Translations under genes and position numbers: made by a program
Origin: Labedella gwakjiensis
GTDB taxonomy: Bacteria > Actinomycetota > Actinomycetes > Actinomycetales > Microbacteriaceae
Assembly: GCF_003014675.1 (NCBI RefSeq)
Contig: NZ_PYAU01000001.1
Span: 930,001 to 994,000, forward strand
Direction of reading: 5' to 3'
Length of the DNA stretch: 64,000 nucleotides
In this document: in pieces, positions 8,645 to 16,288 of the stretch
Layout of the letters: each line of letters starts with the position of its first letter
Position numbering within the stretch: position 1 is the first letter of the stretch
Notes under the pieces: model-generated
Databases searched by the model: none
What the model was told of the DNA's origin: nothing
The model's input: the letters and a program-made list of their open reading frames with translations, nothing else

Positions 8645-9552
8645 TTGAGCCCTGACAGGGCGAACCCCTGCACGACGAAGCGCTGGAAGACGACGAAGAC
8701 GATGAGGATCGGGACGACCATCAGCGTGGCGGCCGCCATCTGCAGCGACGGGTTGGAGGCGATCTGCTGATTGAGGAGCGCGACGCCGACCGACAGCGTG
8801 TAGAGCCGTTCGTCGTTCGCGATGATGAGCGGCCAGAGGAAGCTGTTCCACCCGCCGATGAAGGTCAACACCACCTGCACCGCGAGGATCGGCTTCGACA
8901 GGGGCATGATGATGCGCCAGAAGATCCGTGCCTCGCTCGCGCCGTCGATCCGCGCCGCCTCGATCATCTCCGTGGGGATGGTCGTCATGAACTGCCGGAA
9001 GAGGAAGACGCTGAACCCGCTCACGAGGCTCGGGAGGGCGATGCCCACGAGCGTGTTCGTGAGCTTCATCCCGTTGAGGATCAGGTAGGTGGGGATCATG
9101 GTCACCTGCACCGGGATCATCATCGTGACGAGCACGAGGAAGAAGAGCGGCTCGCGCCCGCGGAAGTCGAACTTCGCGAAGCCATAGCCCGCCATCGCCA
9201 TGAGGACGAGTCCGACCATGCCGATGAGCACGATCGCGATGGTGTTGAGCAGGTATCGCCCGAAGTCGAGCTCCTGGAAGAGCTGGACGAAGAACTCGAA
9301 CGTGGGCTCCTCCGGAAGCACGCGCGGCGGGTAGGCGAGCGACTCGCTGCGCGGCTTGACCGACGAGGCGATCATCCAGATGAAGGGGAAGGCCGTGATG
9401 AGGGCGCCCACCGCGAGCGCCGCGCCGATCGCCACGGTGAGGCCGCGGCCGCGACTGCGGTGCCGGCGCACCGGTCTGGCGGGGTCGTCGCGACGGGGCG
9501 GACGGACGGGAGACACGGCCTCCGTCGTCCGATCGAGGCTAGTAGTCGACAT
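8641..9552 (-). CDS. Carbohydrate ABC transporter permease (MalG family)
   Basis: A 303-residue inner-membrane permease of a carbohydrate-uptake-1 ABC importer. After a basic cytoplasmic N terminus it has six hydrophobic segments and the EAA loop that docks the ATPase (EAARIDGASEARIFWRIIMP). The C terminus VQGFALSGLK is typical of MalG-type subunits. Its start overlaps the MalF-type permease gene by 14 bp and its stop overlaps the GH5 start. No ATPase gene is present, so a shared ATPase encoded elsewhere (MsiK in other actinobacteria) is presumably used. Confidence 0.93.
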   Translation of the reverse strand: MSTTSLDRTTEAVSPVRPPRRDDPARPVRRHRSRGRGLTVAIGAALAVGALITAFPFIWMIASSVKPRSESLAYPPRVLPEEPTFEFFVQLFQELDFGRYLLNTIAIVLIGMVGLVLMAMAGYGFAKFDFRGREPLFFLVLVTMMIPVQVTMIPTYLILNGMKLTNTLVGIALPSLVSGFSVFLFRQFMTTIPTEMIEAARIDGASEARIFWRIIMPLSKPILAVQVVLTFIGGWNSFLWPLIIANDERLYTLSVGVALLNQQIASNPSLQMAAATLMVVPILIVFVVFQRFVVQGFALSGLK

Positions 9553-10417
9553 CTGCTCTCCTGGCTCGGAGTTGGACGAGGGTCACGGCGGCGATGACCA
9601 CGAAGAGGACGACGGAGCCGGCGCTCGCGTAGCCGAACTGGCTCGCCGAGAACCCCTCCTGGTAGAGGAAGAGCGAGATGCTCGTGGAGGCGCCGATGGG
9701 TCCGCCCTTCGTGAGGACGAACGGCTCGTCGAAGAACTGCAGCCACGCGATGATCGTCGTGATCGTCACGAAGAAGATCGCGAACCGCAGGAGCGGGATG
9801 ACGATCGACACCGTCTTGCGGAACCCGGAGGCGCCGTCGAGCGACGCCGCCTCGAGGTACTCCCGCGGGACGCCCTGGAGCGCCGCGAGGAAGATGATGA
9901 TGTTGAGCCCCGTCCCCCGCCAGACGGCGACGAGAGCGACGGAGAACTTGACGGCGACCGGGTCGCTCAGCCAGCTGACCGGCGGCAGACCCACGATCGA
10001 CAGCAGGTAGTTGAAGAGCCCGAACTGCGTGTTGTAGAGGTAGCCCCACACGAGCGAGATGGCGACGATCGCTGTGATGGCCGGCACGAAGTAGAACGAG
10101 CGGAGCGCCCGGAAGAACGCGCTCCCGCTGCGGTTGAGCAGCAGCGCGACCGCGAGCGACAGCGCGATGACGGACGGGACGCCGATGAGGGCGAAGATCC
10201 CCGTGTTGGCCATGGCCTGCCAGAAGGCGCCGTCGGCGAAGAGTTCGACGTAGTTGTCGACACCGATGAACTCGATGCGCGACCAGTCGCCGAGTCCCCC
10301 GAGGTTCATGTCCGTCAGGCTCACGAGCCCGGCGACGAGGATCGGGAGGACGCCGAAGGCGAGGAGGAGCAGGGTGGCCGGTCCGATGAAGACGTACGGC
10401 GCGATGCGGGGTTTCAT
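9539..10417 (-). CDS. Carbohydrate ABC transporter permease (MalF family)
   Basis: A 292-residue membrane permease beginning MKPRIAPYVFIGPATLLLLA, with six hydrophobic segments and the EAA motif EAASLDGASGFRKTVSIVIP. It partners the MalG-type permease encoded immediately downstream with a 14-bp overlap, and the binding lipoprotein encoded upstream. A hairpin lies in the 57-bp gap between the binding-protein gene and this gene, as is common where the binding protein is made in excess. Confidence 0.93.
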   Translation of the reverse strand: MKPRIAPYVFIGPATLLLLAFGVLPILVAGLVSLTDMNLGGLGDWSRIEFIGVDNYVELFADGAFWQAMANTGIFALIGVPSVIALSLAVALLLNRSGSAFFRALRSFYFVPAITAIVAISLVWGYLYNTQFGLFNYLLSIVGLPPVSWLSDPVAVKFSVALVAVWRGTGLNIIIFLAALQGVPREYLEAASLDGASGFRKTVSIVIPLLRFAIFFVTITTIIAWLQFFDEPFVLTKGGPIGASTSISLFLYQEGFSASQFGYASAGSVVLFVVIAAVTLVQLRARRADVDY

Positions 10418-10429
10418 GGGGACTCCTGG

Positions 10430-10467
10430 GCGGTGGGGCCGAGCGGGTGCGCGCTCGACCCCACCGC
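10430..10467. promoter_or_regulatory. Intercistronic hairpin between binding-protein and permease genes
   Basis: Arms GCGGTGGGG and CCCCACCGC are perfectly paired and the stem continues inward, after one mismatch, with CGAGCG/CGCTCG around a 6-nt loop. It lies between the stop of the binding protein and the start of the first permease, where it could stabilise the upstream message or partly terminate transcription. Confidence 0.6.
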
Positions 10468-10474
10468 GTCCTGA

Positions 10475-11722
10475 TCAGTTGACGGAGGTGCCGGACGTCG
10501 CCGCGACGAGGTCGGCGATGGTCTGGTCACGGTCCGCGCCGTTCAGGACGATCGCGTTGAGGCTGTCGAGCAGCGTCTTGCCCGTGTCGCCGTCCCAGTT
10601 CGGCACGAGCGGCAGGATCTTCGCGTCCTGGAGCTGCTCGGCGTAGACGGCGACGAGCGGGTCCTCCGTGAGCGACGGGTCCTCGAGGGCGGCCGTCGCC
10701 GTGGGGAGCTGGCCGTCGAGGCCGTACCAGGTGAGCTGCGTCTCGGGTTCGGAGAGGTAGTCGAGCAGCCGCAGGGCGCCCTCCTCGTTGTCGGTAGAGC
10801 CCCAGACCCCCATGTTGGATCCGGCGAGCAGCGACGTGTCCGCGTCGGCTCCGGGGATGGGCGCGACGGACCACTTGCCCTCGAGCTCGGGTGCGGCCTC
10901 GGTGATGGCGGCGGCGAGGTACGGGCCGCTCACGAGCATCGGGGTCACCCCGGAGGTGAAGCCCTGCGTCTGGTCGAAGTCGCTGTTCGTCGGCACGCTC
11001 CCGTCGGCGTACAGGCCGGTGTAGACGTCGACCGCGCTCTCGAACGCCAACGTGTCGAAGTCGACGGCTCCGTCCCCGTTCACGATGTCACCGCCGTGGT
11101 CCCACGTCATCACGACGGGGAGGGCGCTGTCCCACTGGGGCACGTAGTAGCCGTACTGGCCGTCTCCGCGACCCGCGAGGGTCTTCGCGTCGGCGCGCAG
11201 CTCGTCCCACGTGGCGGGCGGTTCGTCGATCCCGCTCTCCGCGAGGATGTCGGTGCGGTAGAAGAGCACGCGGGTGTCGCTGACCCACGGGACACTCACG
11301 ACCTCGCCGTCGATCGCCGTGGCGTCGCCGGACACTCCGGAGATGAAGTTCTCGGAGGCGAGGTTCGGGTAGTCGGCGAGCGTGTCGTCGTCGAGGGAGA
11401 GGAGTGCGCCCGAGTCGGCGAAGGTGCGCAGCTTGGAGATGCCGATCTGCACGACGTCCGGGCCGTTGCCCGAGGCGACGGCGGTCGTCAGCTTCTGGTC
11501 GATGCTGTCCCACGGGATGGCCACCGTGTCCACGGTGATCCCCGAGTCCTCGGCGAACGGGGCGACGAGTTCCTCGAAGTTCGCCGAGCTGTCGCCCATC
11601 ACCCAGACGGTGAGCGTGTCGTCGTTCTGGGCCGCGGTGTCTCCGCCGCCGGAGCAGGCCGTGAGCGAGAGCCCGGCGACGGCCACGACGGCGGGGAGCG
11701 CGAGGAGGCGTGATCTCTTCAT
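10475..11722 (-). CDS. Beta-glucan-locus ABC substrate-binding lipoprotein
   Basis: A 415-residue extracellular solute-binding protein (family 1). MKRSRLLALPAVVAVAGLSL is the signal peptide and LTAC the lipobox (Cys 23), followed by the anchoring linker and the mature domain (LTVWVMGDSSANFEELV). ATG 11722 was chosen because GAAAGGAC precedes it and the signal peptide starts there. It is first in an operon with two permeases, a GH5 enzyme and a ROK regulator, and divergent from a secreted GH5 glucanase; cello-, laminari- or similar oligosaccharides are the likely cargo, by context only. Confidence 0.92.
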   Translation of the reverse strand: MKRSRLLALPAVVAVAGLSLTACSGGGDTAAQNDDTLTVWVMGDSSANFEELVAPFAEDSGITVDTVAIPWDSIDQKLTTAVASGNGPDVVQIGISKLRTFADSGALLSLDDDTLADYPNLASENFISGVSGDATAIDGEVVSVPWVSDTRVLFYRTDILAESGIDEPPATWDELRADAKTLAGRGDGQYGYYVPQWDSALPVVMTWDHGGDIVNGDGAVDFDTLAFESAVDVYTGLYADGSVPTNSDFDQTQGFTSGVTPMLVSGPYLAAAITEAAPELEGKWSVAPIPGADADTSLLAGSNMGVWGSTDNEEGALRLLDYLSEPETQLTWYGLDGQLPTATAALEDPSLTEDPLVAVYAEQLQDAKILPLVPNWDGDTGKTLLDSLNAIVLNGADRDQTIADLVAATSGTSVN

Positions 11723-11824
11723 TGAGGTGCTGTCCTTTCGGGTGCTGCAGGTGGCTGACGGGGCATCGACCTCGATGGTCCCGTCGGGGTTCGTCGGTGA
11801 ACCCGTCAAGCAGCCGGAGTTTGT

Positions 11825-11849
11825 CTACGACTTAGCCTAAGGCGTAGAT
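11825..11849. promoter_or_regulatory. 25-bp palindromic operator between divergent glucan genes
   Basis: Outer arms TCTACG and CGTAGA and inner arms CTTAG and CTAAG are perfectly symmetric around a single central base, with one mismatched pair between the outer and inner arms. The site lies 103 bp from the binding-protein start and 71 bp from the secreted GH5 start. The inner TTAG...CTAA core resembles known ROK-family (XylR-like) half sites, and the only regulator in the cluster is a ROK protein. Confidence 0.72.
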
Positions 11850-11919
11850 AATGTGCGCGCAAGAGTGCATCATGGTCCCGTCGCGACATCGGCGTCGCGG
11901 CGGTCGATCAAGGAGGATC

Positions 11920-14373
11920 ATGAAGAAACGATGGGTGGCACTCGCGATCGCGAGTGCACTGACGGCGAGCGGGATGGTCTCCGTGACCTCCCCCGCCACG
12001 GCGGCTCCGCTCGCGAGCGGCGACTTCCTCAAGGTCAGCGGAAACGTCCTCAAGAAGAACTCGGGGACCGGCGCGACCATCAACCTGCGAGGCACGAACC
12101 TCGGCGGCTGGCTCACGCACGAGGACTGGATGTCACCCCTCGGCGAGTTCGCGCTCGACCGCGCCGGGTGGACGGCGACCGCCTCCGCCGGCTCGGCCGC
12201 TGCAGCGATCGACGGGGCCGACTCGACACGATGGACCACGAGCGCCGCGCAGACCGGCGGCGAATGGCTGAGTCTCGACCTCGGCGCCACGACACGGTTC
12301 AACCGCGTCGCCTTCAACCACACCGACTTCGCCGGCGGCGACTTCCCCCGGGGATACACGATCCAGACCTCGCCGAACGGGTCGACGTGGACCACCGTGT
12401 CGACCGGGGCGGGGTCGTCGTCGAGCACCGTGACGTCTGCGACCTTCTCGCCGACGGCCGCGCGCTACCTGCGCGTCAACCAGACGGGCAGCGCCGGCGA
12501 CTGGTGGTCGGTCGGCGAGATCAACGTCTTCAACGATGCCGCCTCCTTCGTCCCGTCGCAGTGGACGGCCACGAGCTCGGGGGGAACCGCCGCGTCCGCG
12601 ATCCTCGACGGCAACCTCGGCACGCGCTGGACGAGCAACGCGGCGCAGGCCGCCGGGCAGTGGGTCCAGCTCGACCTCGGTGCCCGGATGACCATCAACA
12701 ACGTCTGGCTCGACACGGCCAAGGACTCGACGGACGAAGGGGACTACCCGCGCGGCTACACCGTGCAGGTGTCGAACAACGGCTCGTCGTGGACGAACGT
12801 GGCGACGGGAACGGGGACGTTCAAGGCGACCAACATCAACTTCCCGCCCGTGAGCACGCGATACGTGCGCGTGAACCAGACGGGCACGGCGGCGCAGTGG
12901 TGGTCTATCGGTGAGATGGCCGTGGCCCTCAACAGCGACGACTACAACCTCCAGCTCACGATGAACCAGCGCTTCGGCGCCTCGGGCGCGCAGACCATCC
13001 GCAACGCGCACGAGGACACGTGGATCACCACGGCCGACCTCGACAACATCGCCGCGATGGGGACGAACCTCGTGCGTGTACCCATCGGGTGGACCACGTT
13101 CCTGAATCCCGACGGCACGTGGAAGTCGAACCCGTGGACGAAGCTCGACTGGATCGTGAGCGAGCTGCAGGCACGCGGCGTCTACACGCTCCTCGACCTG
13201 CACACGGTCCCCGGTGGCGGCTGCCCCTGGGGCAGCTGCGGCCGGATCGGACCGAACCCGAACGGGTTCTGGGGGTCGTCGACCTACCAGAGCTGGGTCA
13301 CCGGGATCTGGCAGGCGATCGCGACGCGCTACAACGGCAATCCCGCCGTCGCCGGCTACGACCTGATCAACGAGCCGCTCCTCGACTTCCAGGAGGACGC
13401 GGCGGACGTCGCGCAGAAGAGCGCGGTCTACAACACGCTGTACAACGCCGTCCGCGCGATCGATCCGAACCACACCATCTACATCGGCGCGTTCTTCGGG
13501 TACAACAACGTGGCACCGCCGTCGACGTACGGCTGGACCAACGTCGTCTACGAGCTCCACCCGTACGACATGCCCAATGCGAAGGACTGGAACGCGCAGA
13601 ACCAGCTCGTGACGGACCAGCTGAACGCGCTCCCCGGCCTGCTCGCCAACCCCGGCGTTCCCGTCCTCTTCGGCGAGTACTCGCTGTACTACTACGACGA
13701 CGTCTGGGCGCGCTGGATGGCCGGACTGAACAGCTACAACCAGTCGTGGACGAACTGGACGTACAAGGTGAAGGGCGGCGACGCCGACGGGCAGGGCTAC
13801 TGGGGCTTCTACTCCAACAACCCGGCGCCCGTGCCCGTCATCAACAGCGACTCGTCCGCCACGTTCATCGAGAAGCTGCAGCGCTTCGGCACCGCGAACT
13901 TCACGAAGAACGAGCGGATGACCGCGACGGTCACGAAGTACGCCGGCGGCCTGTCCACGTTCAACCCCGTGGCCATCAGTCGTGCGGGCTGGACGGCGAC
14001 CGCGTCGGCGACTGGTCCCGGAAGCTCCCTCGCGGGAGGCATCGACGGCAACGGGTCCACGCGGTGGAACTCGGGAGCGGCACAGACGCCCGGCCAGTGG
14101 TACCAGATCGACCTCGGCTCGTCCCGGACCATCGCGCAGGTGACCGTCCAGACGCCGGGCGACGCGAAGGAGGACTACCCGCGGGGCTTCCAGCTGCAGT
14201 TCTCGACGAACGAAACCACGTGGACGACCGTCGGGTCGGGAATCGGCTTCGGCTGGAAGAGACCCATCACGGTGACGCCGCAGTCGGCGCGGTACATCCG
14301 CATCACGCAGACCGGCTCGACGCCCACCAACTGGTGGTCGATCGACGAGGTGACGGTGTACTCGTCGTACTGA
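11920..14373 (+). CDS. Secreted GH5 glucanase interrupted by two CBM32-like modules
   Basis: An 817-residue secreted protein with a strong AAGGAGG site before ATG 11920 and a signal peptide ending ATA-AP near residue 29. The GH5 fold starts at residues 53-76 (INLRGTNLGGWLTHEDWMSP), is broken by two F5/8-type C (CBM32-like) modules (about 78-205 and 208-337, each with WTATxS and a closing WWSxGE), then resumes at about 342 (RNAHEDTWIT, NLVRVPIGW) and runs to about 676 with acid/base E485 (DLINEPLL) and nucleophile E586 (LFGEYS). A third CBM32-like module (about 687-817) ends the protein. The fold start and NLGGW motif resemble exo-beta-1,3-glucanases. It probably makes oligosaccharides for the divergent ABC operon. 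Confidence 0.9.
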   Translation: MKKRWVALAIASALTASGMVSVTSPATAAPLASGDFLKVSGNVLKKNSGTGATINLRGTNLGGWLTHEDWMSPLGEFALDRAGWTATASAGSAAAAIDGADSTRWTTSAAQTGGEWLSLDLGATTRFNRVAFNHTDFAGGDFPRGYTIQTSPNGSTWTTVSTGAGSSSSTVTSATFSPTAARYLRVNQTGSAGDWWSVGEINVFNDAASFVPSQWTATSSGGTAASAILDGNLGTRWTSNAAQAAGQWVQLDLGARMTINNVWLDTAKDSTDEGDYPRGYTVQVSNNGSSWTNVATGTGTFKATNINFPPVSTRYVRVNQTGTAAQWWSIGEMAVALNSDDYNLQLTMNQRFGASGAQTIRNAHEDTWITTADLDNIAAMGTNLVRVPIGWTTFLNPDGTWKSNPWTKLDWIVSELQARGVYTLLDLHTVPGGGCPWGSCGRIGPNPNGFWGSSTYQSWVTGIWQAIATRYNGNPAVAGYDLINEPLLDFQEDAADVAQKSAVYNTLYNAVRAIDPNHTIYIGAFFGYNNVAPPSTYGWTNVVYELHPYDMPNAKDWNAQNQLVTDQLNALPGLLANPGVPVLFGEYSLYYYDDVWARWMAGLNSYNQSWTNWTYKVKGGDADGQGYWGFYSNNPAPVPVINSDSSATFIEKLQRFGTANFTKNERMTATVTKYAGGLSTFNPVAISRAGWTATASATGPGSSLAGGIDGNGSTRWNSGAAQTPGQWYQIDLGSSRTIAQVTVQTPGDAKEDYPRGFQLQFSTNETTWTTVGSGIGFGWKRPITVTPQSARYIRITQTGSTPTNWWSIDEVTVYSSY

Positions 14374-14392
14374 TGTGACGGCACTGAGGCGA

Positions 14393-14425
14393 AAGGCCCG
14401 TCGAGGACACTCCCCGGCGGGCCTT
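14393..14425 (+). terminator. Terminator of the secreted GH5 gene
   Basis: AAGGCCCG (14393-14400) pairs with CGGGCCTT (14418-14425) 20 bp after the stop codon, giving a GC-rich hairpin with additional GAGG/CCCC pairing in the loop. No U-tract follows, as usual in high-GC actinobacteria. Confidence 0.7.
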
Positions 14426-14441
14426 ACGTCGTCCGGGTAGA

Positions 14442-14491
14442 GCGTTTGCGCCGATACGGTGCGGTGTGCCGCCGCGAATCGGCGCAAACGC
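14442..14491. repeat. Long-loop intergenic palindrome
   Basis: GCGTTTGCGCCGAT (14442-14455) and its exact complement ATCGGCGCAAACGC (14478-14491) flank a 22-nt loop that itself contains a CGG/CCG pairing. It lies between the GH5 terminator and the DUF2256 gene. Confidence 0.75.
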
Positions 14492-14561
14492 ACGACCTGA
14501 CGGATGTCCGAGGCGAGCGCTACCCCGTGCGCGGCGGACGTGGCGGGGCGAGACTGAAGGT

Positions 14562-14963
14562 ATGGCTCATAAGGCGCGAACGTCGGCACCCGTGCACGAG
14601 GACAAGACGTGCGCGTCGTGCGGTCGACGCATCGAGTGGCGCGCGAAGTGGGCGGACGACTGGGACGCGGTCCGCTACTGCTCCGACGCGTGCCGGCGCC
14701 GCGGTGTGACAGCGACTGATCGGAAGCTCGAGGAGACGATCCTCGAACTTCTCGGGAAGCGTGCGGCGACCTCCACGATCTGCCCGTCGGACGCCGCTCG
14801 CGCCGTGGGCGACGAGGACTCCTGGCGCGACCTCATGGAACCGGCCCGCCGCGCCGCCCGCCGCCTCGTCGCGGACGGCGTCGTCGACATCACCCAGGGC
14901 GGAAACGTCGTGGACCCGTCAACGGCGAAGGGCCCGATCCGCATCCGCCGCCACCGCGGCTAG
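14562..14963 (+). CDS. DUF2256/DUF3253 domain protein
   Basis: A 133-residue protein of unknown function. Residues about 13-47 form a small zinc-binding module with CASCGRRIEWRAKW and YCSDACRRR (CxxC...CxxxC), which fits DUF2256; residues about 52-130 (ATDRKLEETILELLGKRAAT) fit DUF3253, a winged-helix-like module. ATG 14562 has GAAGG just upstream. It converges on the SPL-like gene with only a 21-bp gap. The conserved domain pair suggests a nucleic-acid-related role, but no function is established from this sequence. Confidence 0.82.
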   Translation: MAHKARTSAPVHEDKTCASCGRRIEWRAKWADDWDAVRYCSDACRRRGVTATDRKLEETILELLGKRAATSTICPSDAARAVGDEDSWRDLMEPARRAARRLVADGVVDITQGGNVVDPSTAKGPIRIRRHRG

Positions 14964-14984
14964 GACGCGGTGCCGAGCCTTCCG

Positions 14985-16118
14985 TCAGAACGCGTAGCGG
15001 ACGCGGCACCACGGCGCGTAGTGCTCGACGAGGTCGAGGAACTGCCGGACGTACTGCAGCTTGTCCTCCCAGCGGTAGCGCACGTTCGACTGACCGTTCT
15101 GGGAGACCTTGCCCTCCTGGAGGTCGGGCCGCCAGAGCACCTCCTCGGCCTTCGGATGCCAGCCCGTGTTCACCTCGTGGAGCGCACGATTATGGGTGAG
15201 GAAGATCACCTCGCACGCGAGCTGCGCCTTCGTGGCCGGAGAGGTGGCCGCGTCGAGCTGCCGCAGGAGCTCCGTCCACTTCTCGATCCAGCCGTCCTCG
15301 ATGATGACAGGACTGAAATTCACGTGGGCCTCGTAACCCGCCTCCACCAGGTCGTCGAGCAGCGCGAGTCGCTCCGCCATGGGCGATGTGCGGACATCGA
15401 CGAGCTTGGCCGTCTCGGCGGGCATGAGTGAGACCCGCACGCGCATCTTGCCCTGGGGATCCCACTCCAGCAGTTCACGATTGACGTACTTGGTGGCGAA
15501 CGAGCCCTTCGCGCCGGGGAGGGAACGGAACAGCTCGACGAGGTCGCGCACGTTGTCGCTGATCATCGCGTCGACGCTGCAGTCGCTGTTCTCCCCGACG
15601 TCGTAGATCCAGAGGTCCGGGTCGCACTGATTGGGCTCGAGCTTCATCCCCTGTTTCGTGGAGTGCTTCGCGATGGCAGCCGAGATCTGCTCGATGTTCG
15701 TGAACGTCGTGACCGGGTTGCTGAAGCCCTTGCGCCGTGGCACGTAGCAGTAGACGCAGGCCATGGCGCAGCCGTTCGCGTGGGAGGGTGCGATGAAGTC
15801 GGCCGACCGGCCGTTGGGTCGGACCGTGAGGGTCTTCTTGGTGCCGAGGACGAGGGCCTCGGTCTTGATGCGCACCCACCGGCGCACGTTCCGTTCGTCG
15901 CCGTGGAGTTCCGGGATCTGCCAGTGGCTCGGCACCTCGACGACCTCGGCGTCCGGCCAGCGTGCGAGGATCTGCCGTCCCCGCTCCGACGCCGCCGCAG
16001 CCGGCTCGGCGTAGATGCGCGAGATCTCGAGCAGCGGGCGCGCAGGGCGGACCGGCGACGAGGCGGGGATCGCCGAGCCGGAGTCCGGGAGGGAGGGAGC
16101 AGTCGTCACCGTATCCAT
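14985..16118 (-). CDS. Spore photoproduct lyase-like radical SAM protein
   Basis: A 377-residue radical SAM protein related to spore photoproduct lyase, which reverses a UV thymine lesion. The cluster motif is C117, C121, C124 in CAMACVYCYVPRR (CX3CX2C, as in that family). NSDCS (about residues 173-177) and KYVNRELL are further conserved blocks. Actinobacteria of this group do not sporulate, so the substrate may be a related UV lesion or something else; that is inference. No strong ribosome site precedes ATG 16118. It follows rnj on the same strand but a strong hairpin separates them. Confidence 0.86.
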   Translation of the reverse strand: MDTVTTAPSLPDSGSAIPASSPVRPARPLLEISRIYAEPAAAASERGRQILARWPDAEVVEVPSHWQIPELHGDERNVRRWVRIKTEALVLGTKKTLTVRPNGRSADFIAPSHANGCAMACVYCYVPRRKGFSNPVTTFTNIEQISAAIAKHSTKQGMKLEPNQCDPDLWIYDVGENSDCSVDAMISDNVRDLVELFRSLPGAKGSFATKYVNRELLEWDPQGKMRVRVSLMPAETAKLVDVRTSPMAERLALLDDLVEAGYEAHVNFSPVIIEDGWIEKWTELLRQLDAATSPATKAQLACEVIFLTHNRALHEVNTGWHPKAEEVLWRPDLQEGKVSQNGQSNVRYRWEDKLQYVRQFLDLVEHYAPWCRVRYAF

Positions 16119-16201
16119 GTGCTCTGAGTCTGCCCGGAACCACTGACATTGCGGCCGAGGTCTCCGCCGCCCGGTCGCGCGCTCCCCGCCGCGTGAACGC
16201 A

Positions 16202-16234
16202 GAGTGCGGGTGTCGACACGCGACACCCGCACTC
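16202..16234 (-). terminator. Hairpin downstream of rnj
   Basis: GAGTGCGGGTGTCG pairs perfectly over 14 bp with CGACACCCGCACTC around a 5-nt loop, 55 bp past the rnj stop codon. It is the strongest simple hairpin here and is probably the rnj terminator, although it also sits upstream of the SPL-like gene. Confidence 0.7.
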
Positions 16235-16288
16235 GGTGATGACTCGATCGGAGAATCCCCGATGGGCGAGCCCCAGCTCCCCGGCGAC

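Noticed and set aside
12133-14589. An 818-codon open frame antisense to the secreted GH5 gene
   Set aside because: Low-complexity, no ribosome site; the plus-strand frame has signal peptide, catalytic residues and modules.
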